Shown here piece by piece: positions 1-9,070 of a stretch of DNA of 64,000 nucleotides. Positions within the stretch are counted from its first letter, which is position 1; every line of letters begins with the position of its first letter. The notes under the pieces were generated by a model that ran no database searches, was not told where the DNA came from, and saw nothing but the letters and a program-made list of their open reading frames with translations. This DNA is from Pseudobdellovibrio exovorus JSS (GTDB lineage Bacteria > Bdellovibrionota > Bdellovibrionia > Bdellovibrionales > Bdellovibrionaceae), in NCBI RefSeq assembly GCF_000348725.1, contig NC_020813.1, forward strand, positions 992,001 through 1,056,000. The letters run 5' to 3'. The translations under genes and the position numbers were made by a program.

Positions 1-2435
1 GTCTTTCGGCCTATGCGCGGAATTTTTTAGAACAGCTTAAAAAACCAGAAGTGGATTCAGTTACAGGACTAAGTCCTGCGATTGCAATTGATCAGAAGTC
101 AGTAGGTTTAAATCCAAGATCCACAGTGGGCACGGTTACTGAAATTTATGACTATCTTCGCTTGTTGTATGCGAAAGTAGGTATTCCCGAGTGTCCGATA
201 CATCATGTGCCGGTGACATCGCAAACTCCACAGCAAATCATTGATGACATCTTTAAAAAATCAATGGGCACTAAGTTTTATATTTTAGCACCGATGGCTC
301 AGGCTAAAAAAGGTGAGTTCTTAGCTGAGTTCCAACGATGGGCTAAAAAAGGTTTCGTTAAAGCAAAAGTCGATGGTCAGTACATTGAGCTAGAGCGTGC
401 TACGAAACTGGCGAAAACGAAAACCCATGATATTGACTTGGTTGTTGATCAACTAATTCTAAAAGATACGATCAAACATCGCCTCAGTGAAAGTATTAAC
501 ACGGCTTTGTCTTTATCAAATGGACGAGTGATTATTGAAACAGTGAGCGGTGAGCGCATAAATTATTCTTTGCACTCTACCTGTCCTATCTGTGCGTTCA
601 GCTTCCCTGATTTAGAGCCGCGACTTTTTAGTTTTAATAATCCACGGGGAGCTTGTCCAACATGTAATGGCCTAGGCACTTTAGATCTTGTCGAAGAAGA
701 GCAGTTTGCTGATTCCGATGTGGGTGGACGAAAATTAGAAAAGGTTAAGTACACTTACAAAGGTAAAAAGGTATCAGAAGAAGATACTGATGATGAGGAA
801 TCAGAAGAAATGGTTTTGAATGAGTGTCCAGACTGCCAAGGGACACGCCTCAAGCCTGAATCTTTAAGTATTAAAATTGATGAAAAAAATATCGCCCAGT
901 TATCTGTCATGTCGGCTTTAGAGCTTAAGTCGTTCATGCTCAATTTAGACTGGAGTGAAAAGAATCGCATGATTGCGGACAAGATTGTGAAGCAAATCGT
1001 GTCACGCCTAGAATTCCTAGAGCGAGTGGGAGCTTCGTATTTGTCACTTTCGCGTCCAGCCAGAACTCTGTCTGGTGGGGAAGCTCAAAGAATTCGTTTG
1101 GCGACGCAAGTGGGGTCGGCCCTTATTGGATGTATGTATGTTATGGATGAACCGAGTATTGGACTTCATCCACGTGATCATCATCGTCTTCTAGAGATCA
1201 TCGGAGAACTTAAAGATCGTGGCAATACCGTGATTCTAGTTGAGCATGACGAAGATACGATTCGCTATGCTGATTATGTTGTGGATTTAGGCCCGCGCGC
1301 TGGTGTTTTGGGCGGTGAATTGATCGCGGTAGGGACTCCGGATGAAATCGAAAAAAATCAGAACTCTTTAACAGGGCAGTACTTATCAGGTAAGAAACGT
1401 ATCCCTATTCCAAGCGTCAGACGTAAAGGTTCAGGTAAGACACTGGCTCTTTATGGGGCCTCAGGAAATAATTTAAAAAATGTAAATCTTGAAATTCCAT
1501 TGGGGACACTGACCTGTGTGACAGGTGTTTCTGGCAGTGGAAAAAGTACATTGGTGTTGGACACTCTTTACAAGATTTTAGCACGTGAATTTTTTAGGGC
1601 GAAAGTGTCGCCGTCTCCGTATAAAAAAATTGAAGGTATCGAGCATATTGATAAAGTGATCGATATCAATCAACGTCCGATTGGGCGCACTCCGCGTTCG
1701 ACTCCGGCGACTTATGTGGGACTTTTGCCGATGATTCGGGATTTGTATGCGGCTTTGCCAGAAGCTAAACTGCGCGGCTTTGAGCCTGGTCGATTTAGTT
1801 TTAACGTGAAAGGTGGGCGCTGTGAAACCTGTATGGGTCATGGGCAAATCCGTATGGAGATGCACTTCCTTTCTGACGTCTTTGTCACGTGCGATACGTG
1901 CGGTGGACGTCGTTACAATCGCGAAACCTTAAATGTGAAGTACAAAGAAAAAAGTATCGCAGATGTCTTAGATATGAGTGTTGCTGAGGCTTTTGATTTT
2001 TTCAAAAACCATTCACAAATTCATCGTAAGCTAGAAACCCTTATGAAGGTGGGACTGGATTACATGACTCTGGGACAATCTTCGACGACGCTATCAGGTG
2101 GTGAAGCCCAACGCGTGAAACTTTCAAAAGAACTCTCTCGTCGTGGTACAGGAAGTACATTGTACATTTTGGATGAGCCGACGACAGGATTACATTTTGA
2201 TGATGTTCGTAAGTTAGTAGAGTTACTTCAAGAGCTGACGGAGCAAGGCAATACTGTTTTGGTCATTGAGCATAATTTAGAGGTTATAAAAACTGCCGAT
2301 CACATTGTGGATATTGGCCCGGATGGGGGTGTGCATGGTGGTGAAGTGGTGGCTTCTGGTACGCCAGAAAAAATTGTAAATAATAAAAACAGCATTACAG
2401 GTCGCTTTTTAAAACCGCTGTTAGTTAAGGAATAA
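1..2435 (+). CDS. uvrA: UvrA, excinuclease ABC subunit A (5' end cut by window)
   Basis: DNA-damage recognition ATPase of nucleotide excision repair, which loads UvrB at lesions. The reading frame is already open at base 3, so the N-terminus (including the first Walker A) lies outside the window; about 811 residues of a usual ~940 are present. Visible are the first zinc module (CPIC...CPTCNGLG, about 585-675), ABC signature LSGGEAQRIRLA (about 1070) with Walker B MDEPSIGLHP, the second Walker A GVSGSGKST (about 1528), the second zinc module CETCMG...CDTCGG (about 1828-1905), and a second signature LSGGEAQRVKL with LDEPTTGLHF. All catalytic motifs in this part look intact. The TerC-like gene follows one base after the stop. 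uvrB and uvrC lie about 54 kb away, so the excinuclease genes are not one operon. Confidence 0.97.
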   Translation, partial: LSAYARNFLEQLKKPEVDSVTGLSPAIAIDQKSVGLNPRSTVGTVTEIYDYLRLLYAKVGIPECPIHHVPVTSQTPQQIIDDIFKKSMGTKFYILAPMAQAKKGEFLAEFQRWAKKGFVKAKVDGQYIELERATKLAKTKTHDIDLVVDQLILKDTIKHRLSESINTALSLSNGRVIIETVSGERINYSLHSTCPICAFSFPDLEPRLFSFNNPRGACPTCNGLGTLDLVEEEQFADSDVGGRKLEKVKYTYKGKKVSEEDTDDEESEEMVLNECPDCQGTRLKPESLSIKIDEKNIAQLSVMSALELKSFMLNLDWSEKNRMIADKIVKQIVSRLEFLERVGASYLSLSRPARTLSGGEAQRIRLATQVGSALIGCMYVMDEPSIGLHPRDHHRLLEIIGELKDRGNTVILVEHDEDTIRYADYVVDLGPRAGVLGGELIAVGTPDEIEKNQNSLTGQYLSGKKRIPIPSVRRKGSGKTLALYGASGNNLKNVNLEIPLGTLTCVTGVSGSGKSTLVLDTLYKILAREFFRAKVSPSPYKKIEGIEHIDKVIDINQRPIGRTPRSTPATYVGLLPMIRDLYAALPEAKLRGFEPGRFSFNVKGGRCETCMGHGQIRMEMHFLSDVFVTCDTCGGRRYNRETLNVKYKEKSIADVLDMSVAEAFDFFKNHSQIHRKLETLMKVGLDYMTLGQSSTTLSGGEAQRVKLSKELSRRGTGSTLYILDEPTTGLHFDDVRKLVELLQELTEQGNTVLVIEHNLEVIKTADHIVDIGPDGGVHGGEVVASGTPEKIVNNKNSITGRFLKPLLVKE

Positions 2436-2436
2436 A

Positions 2437-3468
2437 ATGGCTAAGTATTTTGTGGTTCCGTTTCTATCATTAATCGTCGGACTGATCTCGGCAGCATGGA
2501 TGACATGGAATAACACGGCAGATATCGGTCTGGTATTGCAGATGGTTCTAACGGTGGCGTTACTTTGTGTACTTGAGATTTCTCTTTCATTTGATAATGC
2601 GGTCGTCAATGCCACTGTCTTAAAGCGTATGGATGCTGTTTGGAAAAGAAGGTTTTTAACGTGGGGTATAGCCATTGCCGTTTTTGGGATGCGTTTTATC
2701 TTTCCACTGGCGATCGTTTCCATTATTGCCCATGTCTCTTTATATGAGTCTTTAGTTATGTCACTTTCAAAACCTGAAGAGTACGCGCAGATGATGTTGG
2801 ATGCTCACTTGGCAGTCAGTGCATTTGGCGGAGCCTTTTTGTTGATGGTTTTTTTAAATTATTTTTTCTCGGAAGATAAAGAAGTTCATTGGATTGGATT
2901 TTTTGAAAAGCCGGCAGCGAAAATGTCAGCCTTTCAGAGTATTGAACTGATCATTGCGATTGGTGTGTTAATGGGTATTTACGCTTCGTTACCGACTGAA
3001 GATGGCATGACCTTCTTGGTGTCATATCTTTGGGGAATTATGACCTATCTGATTGTTCATGGTATCAGTGGCGTTTTAGAGGGTGGACATCTATCACACA
3101 TAAAATTTTTCAGTTCAGGCTTTGGACTTTTCTTATACTTAGAGGTGCTGGATGCTTCATTCAGCTTTGATGGTGTGGTAGGAGCATTCGCGATTTCGAA
3201 TCAATTAGTTATTATTATGATTGGTTTGGGTGTGGGGGCGTTCTTTGTCCGTGGTATTACTTTGTATCTGGTTGAAAAAGAAACTTTGAATCAATTTAAA
3301 TTTTTAGAGCATGGGGCTTTCTATGCTTTAGGTGTGCTCGCACTATTTATGTTACTGGATACGTTCTTTCACTTTCCTGAATGGGTTACAGCTTTGACAG
3401 GGGCCTGTATTTTAGGAACGTCGATTCTTTGGTCGATCTATGAAAATAGAAAGGGTGCAGCTCAGTAG
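2437..3468 (+). CDS. DUF475/TerC-like integral membrane protein
   Basis: A polytopic inner-membrane protein of 343 residues with about eight or nine hydrophobic segments. Two similar acidic motifs, LEISLSFDNAVV near residue 47 and LEVLDASFSFDGVV near residue 230, are the hallmark of the TerC superfamily (DUF475 branch), in which the acidic residues in membrane helices are thought to handle metal ions. Members have been linked to tellurite resistance and metal homeostasis; the substrate here cannot be told. The ATG lies one base beyond the uvrA stop, with AAGGA just upstream inside uvrA, so translation is probably coupled to uvrA. The 3' end overlaps the convergent EamA gene by 57 bases. Confidence 0.85.
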   Translation: MAKYFVVPFLSLIVGLISAAWMTWNNTADIGLVLQMVLTVALLCVLEISLSFDNAVVNATVLKRMDAVWKRRFLTWGIAIAVFGMRFIFPLAIVSIIAHVSLYESLVMSLSKPEEYAQMMLDAHLAVSAFGGAFLLMVFLNYFFSEDKEVHWIGFFEKPAAKMSAFQSIELIIAIGVLMGIYASLPTEDGMTFLVSYLWGIMTYLIVHGISGVLEGGHLSHIKFFSSGFGLFLYLEVLDASFSFDGVVGAFAISNQLVIIMIGLGVGAFFVRGITLYLVEKETLNQFKFLEHGAFYALGVLALFMLLDTFFHFPEWVTALTGACILGTSILWSIYENRKGAAQ

Positions 3469-4359
3469 GATAATAGCGGCTCCAAGAAATTGTATGGGGC
3501 CGAGCCTTTCTTGTAGAAAATAGGCTGCAAAAATAAAAGCAAATGGAGCTTCGAGTAAGCATAACATGCTCGAGGTGGTGGTAGATAACACACGCTGCGC
3601 TCTGACCTGTAAATAAAAGGCCCCGATACTGACAACGATAGCTAAAGACAGCATGGAAAGCACAGAAGCTAACGAAACTTGCTGTGGCCAAAGGCTAAGA
3701 TCATTACTGCGAATATCAAATACTAAAAAGGGCAGAATGGTGAGCAAAGACCAAAAGGTTTGGTAGTTGTTAAAACGAAATGCACTTCTAGCATGAACTG
3801 CATTTTTCCCTATAAAAATAATTTGGAAAGCGGCGGTCAGAGCAGCTCCTAAAGTCAGAACTTCGCCCTTTTGTAGATATAGACTTTGTAGGTCTAGCAA
3901 AAATCCCATACCGCAAAAAGCCATGAGGCTTAATACAATGTGATGGGCTTTAATTGTGGTTTTAAAAAACAGAGCTCCGATAATGGGGATCAGCACGACG
4001 TACAACGATGTAATAAATCCCGAGTTCGTGGCTGTGGTAAAATATAATCCGTACGTTTGAAAGAATAAAGATAGCCCCAAGAAGAAACCAGCTAGCATAG
4101 CTAGGCGAGCATCATACCACGACTGTCGAAATAGTTTTTTATTGAAGATGTAGTGAAGAGCCTCACCCAAAATAAAGGCAATGAGGAATCGCCAGAAAAT
4201 CAAAGTGGTAGCCGAAAAAGACTCAAGGCCCCACCTCATAAGAGTGAACGAACCGCCCCAGATAAGACCTGCTGTGAACAGTTCAAGGACAGCTTGTCGA
4301 TAAGTGTAGGGAACTTTAGTCAAACGCTTCGGCCCATACGCTTGATTTATCAAGGCCAT
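3412..4359 (-). CDS. EamA-family (DMT) transporter
   Basis: Drug/metabolite-transporter superfamily permease of 315 residues with about ten hydrophobic helices forming two EamA repeats. The first helix carries the typical FTAGLIWGGSFTLMRWG and the second repeat ends in a short basic tail (IDRPKNRRS). Substrate unknown; EamA proteins usually export amino acids or metabolites. The ATG used here lies inside the end of the upstream flavin-reductase gene (44-base overlap). A TTG twelve codons downstream would reduce the overlap to about 8 bases, so the exact start is unsettled. The two genes are probably co-transcribed. The 3' end overlaps the convergent TerC-like gene. Confidence 0.85.
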   Translation of the reverse strand: MALINQAYGPKRLTKVPYTYRQAVLELFTAGLIWGGSFTLMRWGLESFSATTLIFWRFLIAFILGEALHYIFNKKLFRQSWYDARLAMLAGFFLGLSLFFQTYGLYFTTATNSGFITSLYVVLIPIIGALFFKTTIKAHHIVLSLMAFCGMGFLLDLQSLYLQKGEVLTLGAALTAAFQIIFIGKNAVHARSAFRFNNYQTFWSLLTILPFLVFDIRSNDLSLWPQQVSLASVLSMLSLAIVVSIGAFYLQVRAQRVLSTTTSSMLCLLEAPFAFIFAAYFLQERLGPIQFLGAAIILLSCTLSIFIDRPKNRRS

Positions 4360-5041
4360 CCAGCTCTAGAAGCTGATGTTTGACCTCTTTAATCATACCG
4401 CCGTTGCCACAAAGATAAAATGTCGTAGGAACTTCTTTGTAAGGAATATCTTTTAAGTAATGCTGAACGTAACCTTTTTTTCCAGTCCATTCATCGGAAG
4501 CGCGACTTAAAATATAATGATATTCAAAATTTGGAAGTTGTTGCTGTAGGCGTTTCAGTTCAGATTCATAGTATATATCGGCTTCTTTACGCACACCAAA
4601 GTAAAGCGTGTACTTCAAGTTTGGATATTGCTTCATCTTAGACTCAAGGAAACTGAAGTGTTGTGAAACACCACTTCCAGTATTGAGGAACACAATTTGT
4701 TCTGTCGGAGGTTCTTTGAAAAATACTTTTCCAAATGGGCCTGTGAACTTTAAAGTTTCGTCGCCTTTTAGGTCCCACACATAACGGCTGGCCACTCCGT
4801 TTTCGACATATTTAAAAATAAGTTTAAACCCATTTTTTTGTTCATCAGTAGAAGCGATAGAGTAGGCACGTAAAGCGGGTTTAGCAGCTCCCTCAACAGG
4901 TACATGAAGCATAACAAATTGTCCGGCTTTAAAAGAAAACTCGGGATTGTTGGTCAATTCTAAAACCAGCTCTCTGATCTCAGGTGTATGGTCAATGATT
5001 TGATTTATTTTGAATTCGTATAGAAAGCGTAGATTTGCCAT
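4316..5041 (-). CDS. FAD/NAD(P)-binding ferredoxin-reductase-like oxidoreductase
   Basis: A soluble flavoprotein of 241 residues with the ferredoxin-NADP reductase fold. The N-terminal FAD barrel contains the FAD-binding RAYSIAS motif (RxYS type). The C-terminal nucleotide-binding domain has a glycine motif LNTGSGVS and the closing CGNGGMIKEV signature. No [2Fe-2S] domain is attached, so it probably moves electrons between NAD(P)H and a separate partner. I chose ATG 5041 (MANLRF); an in-frame TTG at 5059 is possible but the barrel starts naturally after the ATG. The downstream EamA gene overlaps its 3' end. The electron partner is unknown. Confidence 0.8.
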   Translation of the reverse strand: MANLRFLYEFKINQIIDHTPEIRELVLELTNNPEFSFKAGQFVMLHVPVEGAAKPALRAYSIASTDEQKNGFKLIFKYVENGVASRYVWDLKGDETLKFTGPFGKVFFKEPPTEQIVFLNTGSGVSQHFSFLESKMKQYPNLKYTLYFGVRKEADIYYESELKRLQQQLPNFEYHYILSRASDEWTGKKGYVQHYLKDIPYKEVPTTFYLCGNGGMIKEVKHQLLELDGLDKSSVWAEAFD

Positions 5042-5141
5042 AGGCCTAATATTTTGCAATGGCTCTGTCTTGTCAAAGCGTTTTTACAATGAGCTACTAA
5101 ATGAAAATGGAGATATTTTTTAAATCCTCACAAGAATCACA

Positions 5142-5834
5142 TTAGAAGTAGAATACCAGTAAGGCACGGCCTCCGAAGCCTGAAATGCTACTCTGAGCTG
5201 CAGAGGTGTTAACTTGCGAGTACACACCAAATAATTCCCCGCGTAGAGCAGTAGTGGAATCGCCAATGAAATAGCTTATAAAACCACCACCATTCAGTGT
5301 CATTGTGGTGGCGCTTCCTCCGGTTGTTGAGCTGGGGAACTGTGTAGAGCCAAAGCCGATAAGAACGGTAGGTCCATAGATCACTTTACGAGGATCACGA
5401 TTAGGAACAAAATTGTAGTCCACATAGGCGCCAGCTAAAATAGTGGTCGTCGCACCTGCACCGGAATCTGTTGAGTCGGCATTCAAAAGGGCACCAGCTT
5501 CAAAGCTTGAGAAATTCCAACCATAGCGAACTTGTAAATCAAATTGTGTAGTTTCAGATGAGTCAGATTTTAAAAAACTAAAACGGCTTCCCAAAGTTAA
5601 TGAGTTATCACGCGGTTTAACAACGGATGATTTATAATCGATGTCTTCTACAATGCTGTCAGGTACAAGGCGGTAGGTTTGTCCCTCTTCTAGGGGGGTG
5701 GTACTTTCGATAATAGCGTTGAGCCCTTTTACACGTCTTACCTTTACACGTTCAGCAGAGAAAGCTTCAGGACTTAAGGCGAATACAAGTGAAAACAGAG
5801 ATAGAAATAGGGGCGATAGAGATGGTTTTTTCAT
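5142..5834 (-). CDS. Predicted outer-membrane beta-barrel protein
   Basis: Secreted protein of 230 residues starting MKKPSLSPLF with a signal peptide cut near AFSA. A short N-terminal stretch (VKVRRVKGLNAIIE...GQTYRLV) resembles a small periplasmic beta domain. The rest alternates polar and hydrophobic residues and ends in ALLVFYF, a terminal aromatic typical of BAM-assembled barrels. I do not recognise a specific family; an eight-stranded barrel fits the length. The frame stays open upstream to 6008, but that part overlaps the divergent HD-GYP gene and precedes the signal peptide, so I reject it. The layout of the protein resembles the gene at 24179. Confidence 0.7.
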   Translation of the reverse strand: MKKPSLSPLFLSLFSLVFALSPEAFSAERVKVRRVKGLNAIIESTTPLEEGQTYRLVPDSIVEDIDYKSSVVKPRDNSLTLGSRFSFLKSDSSETTQFDLQVRYGWNFSSFEAGALLNADSTDSGAGATTTILAGAYVDYNFVPNRDPRKVIYGPTVLIGFGSTQFPSSTTGGSATTMTLNGGGFISYFIGDSTTALRGELFGVYSQVNTSAAQSSISGFGGRALLVFYF

Positions 5835-5925
5835 GGTTTCATTATGAGAAAGTCTGATTAATTTCTCAAGTCCAGACAGTTTAAAACCGATACCTAAGTA
5901 ACTAGCTAAGTATAAGGGGAAGCTA

Positions 5926-6567
5926 ATGGCTTGGGATAATATTCCGGATTGGTCATACGATTCGGTCAGAGCCTTGCTCGAGGCACTTAAATCGGTCGAG
6001 CCCAGCACGTATCATCACTGTTTGCGTGTGGGTGAGTACAGCCGCAAGTTGGCAGAGAGCATGGGCCTAAACGAGTATGAACAGAAAGTAGCCGAATTCT
6101 CTGGCTTGCTTCACGATATTGGCAAAATGGGCATTGATCGCGCCGTTTTACTTAAACCAGGTAAGTTAGATCCTCAAGAGCGAGACATTATTCGCAATCA
6201 CAGTATTCTCAGTGAACAAATTATTAAGCCTTTTTCTGCTGACCCTTTCTTTCAACAGATTATTCCTGCAGTTCGTGGACACCACGAACGCTTAGATGGT
6301 GAAGGATATCCAGACAAGTTGATCGGTGATGAAATCCCATTGATGGCCAGAATTATTTTGGTCGTGGACACTTACGATGCGATGTCAGAAGATCGTATTT
6401 ATCGTAAGGGCTTACCAGATGATGTTATTTACGCTGAGCTTAAGCGTTGCTCAGGATCGCAGTTCGATGCTCAATTAGTAAAAATCTTTTTATCTGCTCA
6501 TCGATTTTGGAAGAAGAGCGAAAAAGATGAAGAGACGAGTAACCTCATTATTCGTAAAATCGCATAA
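5926..6567 (+). CDS. HD-GYP domain protein (probable c-di-GMP phosphodiesterase)
   Basis: A 213-residue, essentially single-domain HD-GYP protein that would hydrolyse cyclic di-GMP. The metal-binding HD pair is seen in LLHDIGKMGIDRAVLLKPG, followed by IRNHSILSEQII, and the GYP loop is present as RGHHERLDGEGYP with the downstream VVDTYDAMSEDRIYRKG. All ligand histidines and aspartates expected for activity seem present. There is no receiver or membrane domain attached, so input must come from a partner or from expression. The start ATG has AAGGGG upstream. The gene is divergent from the barrel gene at 5142 and ends in a strong terminator. A second HD-GYP protein lies at 40734. Confidence 0.9.
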   Translation: MAWDNIPDWSYDSVRALLEALKSVEPSTYHHCLRVGEYSRKLAESMGLNEYEQKVAEFSGLLHDIGKMGIDRAVLLKPGKLDPQERDIIRNHSILSEQIIKPFSADPFFQQIIPAVRGHHERLDGEGYPDKLIGDEIPLMARIILVVDTYDAMSEDRIYRKGLPDDVIYAELKRCSGSQFDAQLVKIFLSAHRFWKKSEKDEETSNLIIRKIA

Positions 6568-6576
6568 ACAAAAAAC

Positions 6577-6605
6577 AAAGGGCGCTTTTGGCGCCCTTTC
6601 TACTT
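6577..6605 (+). terminator. Intrinsic terminator after the HD-GYP gene
   Basis: A nine-base-pair perfect stem AAAGGGCGC / GCGCCCTTT with loop TTTTG, starting nine bases after the HD-GYP stop and followed by a mixed T/C tract. A-rich sequence on the left lets it also act for the convergent DUF1338 gene. Confidence 0.85.
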
Positions 6606-6635
6606 TTCTAATACACAATGATTTCTGAAGATGTA

Positions 6636-7442
6636 CTAAGATTTATTTGTGCTTTCGAAAATCTTATCCGCTGACTTCGCAATGAACCCTTGGTAAAGCT
6701 GGCCATTCGTCATAGGATAGCGTTTCGCAAACTCATAGTAGCATCCTGGAATTGCATAGATCCCATCACCGAATTGCACTTGAATCTCTGCTGCCATAGT
6801 TGAGCTTTGTTCTAGAAGCTCTGCCGGAGTTCCTTTAATTTCGCCACCTGAACTATTTAATTTAAAGTCGTTCTGTTTGATGAACGAATTGAGGCGATGA
6901 ATATCGTTGAAGTTGCGTAAGTGATTGATGCTAACAGTGAAGTGGTTGGGGCGGAAGCCATAAGCGTAAACCCAAGACGCATATTCACTTTCAGCCGCTA
7001 ACTTCAAGTAGGTCTGATGATTAGTAACCCAGTGCTTGCCACTGAAAACAAAGTTCTCATGGTTAACCACATCTGGGTTCATTTGATTGATACAGTTGTC
7101 GATAGTTTCACGAATGAAAGGTGAAACCTTATCTAACTCTAGTTCTGAAATAAAAATTTTAGGATAGCCCTCTGGGTGTTCATAGTGGCGGGCATAGAGT
7201 TTCTTTTCTGTGAAGAAGTACTCTTGCTCACTTTCCTTGTAGCCATATTTTAAAAAATGTTGAGCTAAAGACTGAAGACCTAATTTAGGGTGTTTGAATG
7301 TGCGTAGTGCGATGTGATCATTAATGACATGTTCGCCAGCATGAGTGAAAAGGTTATGTATTTTCTGAGCCTGTGGGTTCATCTGAACATAGTCATTCCA
7401 CATTGTGTTCATGTAGGTCGTCAGATTGGTATTATTTGCCAT
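6636..7442 (-). CDS. DUF1338-family protein (2-oxoadipate dioxygenase/decarboxylase-like)
   Basis: A cytosolic protein of 268 residues. The N-terminal DHIALRTFKHPKLG motif is characteristic of DUF1338 proteins, whose best-studied member (HglS of Pseudomonas putida) is a VOC-fold iron enzyme converting 2-oxoadipate to D-2-hydroxyglutarate in lysine breakdown. Also visible are NHFTVSINHLRNF, with a candidate metal histidine, and the C-terminal GCYYEFAKRYP containing a candidate glutamate ligand. It is shorter than HglS and belongs to the compact branch, so the exact substrate is unproven. The start ATG has a good GGAGG six bases upstream. No lysine-catabolism genes are next to it. Confidence 0.75.
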   Translation of the reverse strand: MANNTNLTTYMNTMWNDYVQMNPQAQKIHNLFTHAGEHVINDHIALRTFKHPKLGLQSLAQHFLKYGYKESEQEYFFTEKKLYARHYEHPEGYPKIFISELELDKVSPFIRETIDNCINQMNPDVVNHENFVFSGKHWVTNHQTYLKLAAESEYASWVYAYGFRPNHFTVSINHLRNFNDIHRLNSFIKQNDFKLNSSGGEIKGTPAELLEQSSTMAAEIQVQFGDGIYAIPGCYYEFAKRYPMTNGQLYQGFIAKSADKIFESTNKS

Positions 7443-7627
7443 GATAGCCTCCGGATGAGTATTCCTAGATTCTGAGCTGTTTTCTGCAGGTTTTCAATCT
7501 ACAGAATGTCGAACTTTTAGACGATGACCGAGAGCGTCTATAGGCCACAACTTAGACATGGAAATAGAGTTCATACTCAAATAAATGCAGATGTGGCTGG
7601 AATGCTTATCGCAGGTTCCTTCCAATT

Positions 7628-9070
7628 ATGATGGGTAATAGTTTAAAAGTAACAAAAATTGCTATGGTGTTCTTTGCCTTTTTCACGGCTTTTAGCACGT
7701 GGGCTCAGCAATCGGGTACCAAGGCCACAGGGACCTCACAAATCAAAAGATCTCAGCTTAAGAAGGCTGAGGCGCAGGAATCTGCAACTCGTTTAGAGGT
7801 GGATCTGAGCGCTATTGGTTATGCAGAGGAAGCTGCCAACGATAGCAGTTTTCAGCAACGTGCACAGTTAGGCTTAAAGTTCAAAAAAGAAGGAAGCTTT
7901 TTTGGTGCTGCGGATATTACCTTGGGTACATTTTCGACTCCGAAAAGTATGTACTATGCTTTCCCTGATGCTTACATGGGCTATGGCACAAAAGATGCCA
8001 ATGTTACATTCGGACGTAAAAAAGAGAATCTGAGCTTTGCGGATTCATTTTTCAACTTTGGACTTATGCAGTCTCATCAAACGAACGACAACATCAACTT
8101 TATTGAGGGTGGTTTAGTCGGTTTAACGGCACGCTTTTCAACAGGTAACTTCGGTGTGATGGCCGCATTCAATCCTATTTTTATTCCGAATCAAGGGCCT
8201 CAGACCCAAGTGGAAGATGGTAAGATCACCTCCAGTAATCGCTGGGCTCCGGCTCCGCCATCTAAATTCAAATTTGGTGATGATCATAAAAATATTAACT
8301 ACGCGATACGTGATTACCAGTTATTAGATATCATTACGAATAGTGGATATATGGCCAGCGCGTACTTAGGACCGAACAGTGTTCGTCCTTATTTAAGAGT
8401 GACTTATGCCTACAAGCCATTAAATGAAATTGTTTTGTCACGTGATACTTACAGTGATATTTCGACATTTGAAGGTTACGTGTACCTTTCACCCAATACA
8501 ATTATGCATCAGGTGACGGCGGCGGATATCAATTTCGATTTTGAAAATATTAAAACTACATTTTCGGTTATTTCGGATCAGCCTGAAAATAAAACAGCTA
8601 AAGACTTAGAATTTATTCAGACTTTGAACCCACTTAATATCGTCGCTGGTTATATTTCAGTGGATTTGAGCTCATGGGCTAAAAAGAAACTAGAAATCTA
8701 CGCGGGTGCGGCCTCTATCAGCGGTGGTGAAATGCGTGATATGAATAGCCAAAATCAAGAAAGCAGTTTTGCTATTGCAGATTCTAGAACATTGTTTAAA
8801 AAGCCTCTGCGTTTGGGTGTGAAAAGCGAGATGTTTTTTATCTATAATAAGGCTGTAGATGCAGACGTGAGTTATACATACGATCAAGATTTAAAAGGTG
8901 CTTTACTTTCAGCATCGGTCAAGTATGGTGCTACAAAGAATCTGACTCTTCGTGTGGGCGCGGATATTATTGGTGTCGAAAACGAATTGCCAACAGATGC
9001 GCAAGGAAACTTCTTAGACCAGAACAAGGCCAACGACAGATTTTTTGCTGGAGTGAATTATGCGTTCTAA
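7628..9070 (+). CDS. Outer-membrane beta-barrel of module A (paralogue of 19327)
   Basis: Secreted protein of 480 residues: signal peptide (hydrophobic core VFFAFFTAF, cut near STWA), a short lysine-rich linker, then a long region of alternating strands ending in DRFFAGVNYAF, a C-terminal phenylalanine as in BAM substrates. I do not recognise a named porin family. It is clearly related to the 439-residue product at 19327: both carry FGRK/IGRK, IP[ND]QG, a DG...SN.W.P.PP stretch and an AGV.Y end. The next gene starts inside its last codons (11-base overlap), so barrel and lipoprotein are translationally coupled. ATGs stand at both 7628 and 7631 and no clear ribosome-binding site is seen. Confidence 0.8.
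   Translation: MMGNSLKVTKIAMVFFAFFTAFSTWAQQSGTKATGTSQIKRSQLKKAEAQESATRLEVDLSAIGYAEEAANDSSFQQRAQLGLKFKKEGSFFGAADITLGTFSTPKSMYYAFPDAYMGYGTKDANVTFGRKKENLSFADSFFNFGLMQSHQTNDNINFIEGGLVGLTARFSTGNFGVMAAFNPIFIPNQGPQTQVEDGKITSSNRWAPAPPSKFKFGDDHKNINYAIRDYQLLDIITNSGYMASAYLGPNSVRPYLRVTYAYKPLNEIVLSRDTYSDISTFEGYVYLSPNTIMHQVTAADINFDFENIKTTFSVISDQPENKTAKDLEFIQTLNPLNIVAGYISVDLSSWAKKKLEIYAGAASISGGEMRDMNSQNQESSFAIADSRTLFKKPLRLGVKSEMFFIYNKAVDADVSYTYDQDLKGALLSASVKYGATKNLTLRVGADIIGVENELPTDAQGNFLDQNKANDRFFAGVNYAF

Noticed and set aside
5835-6008. Upstream extension of the minus-strand barrel gene by 58 codons
   Set aside because: It precedes a clear signal peptide at 5834 and overlaps the start of the divergent HD-GYP gene.
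7594-7615. Sigma-54-like TGG-N10-GC before the module A barrel
   Set aside because: Spacing fits, but the CAC of the -24 box is absent and the transcript would start practically at the ATG.
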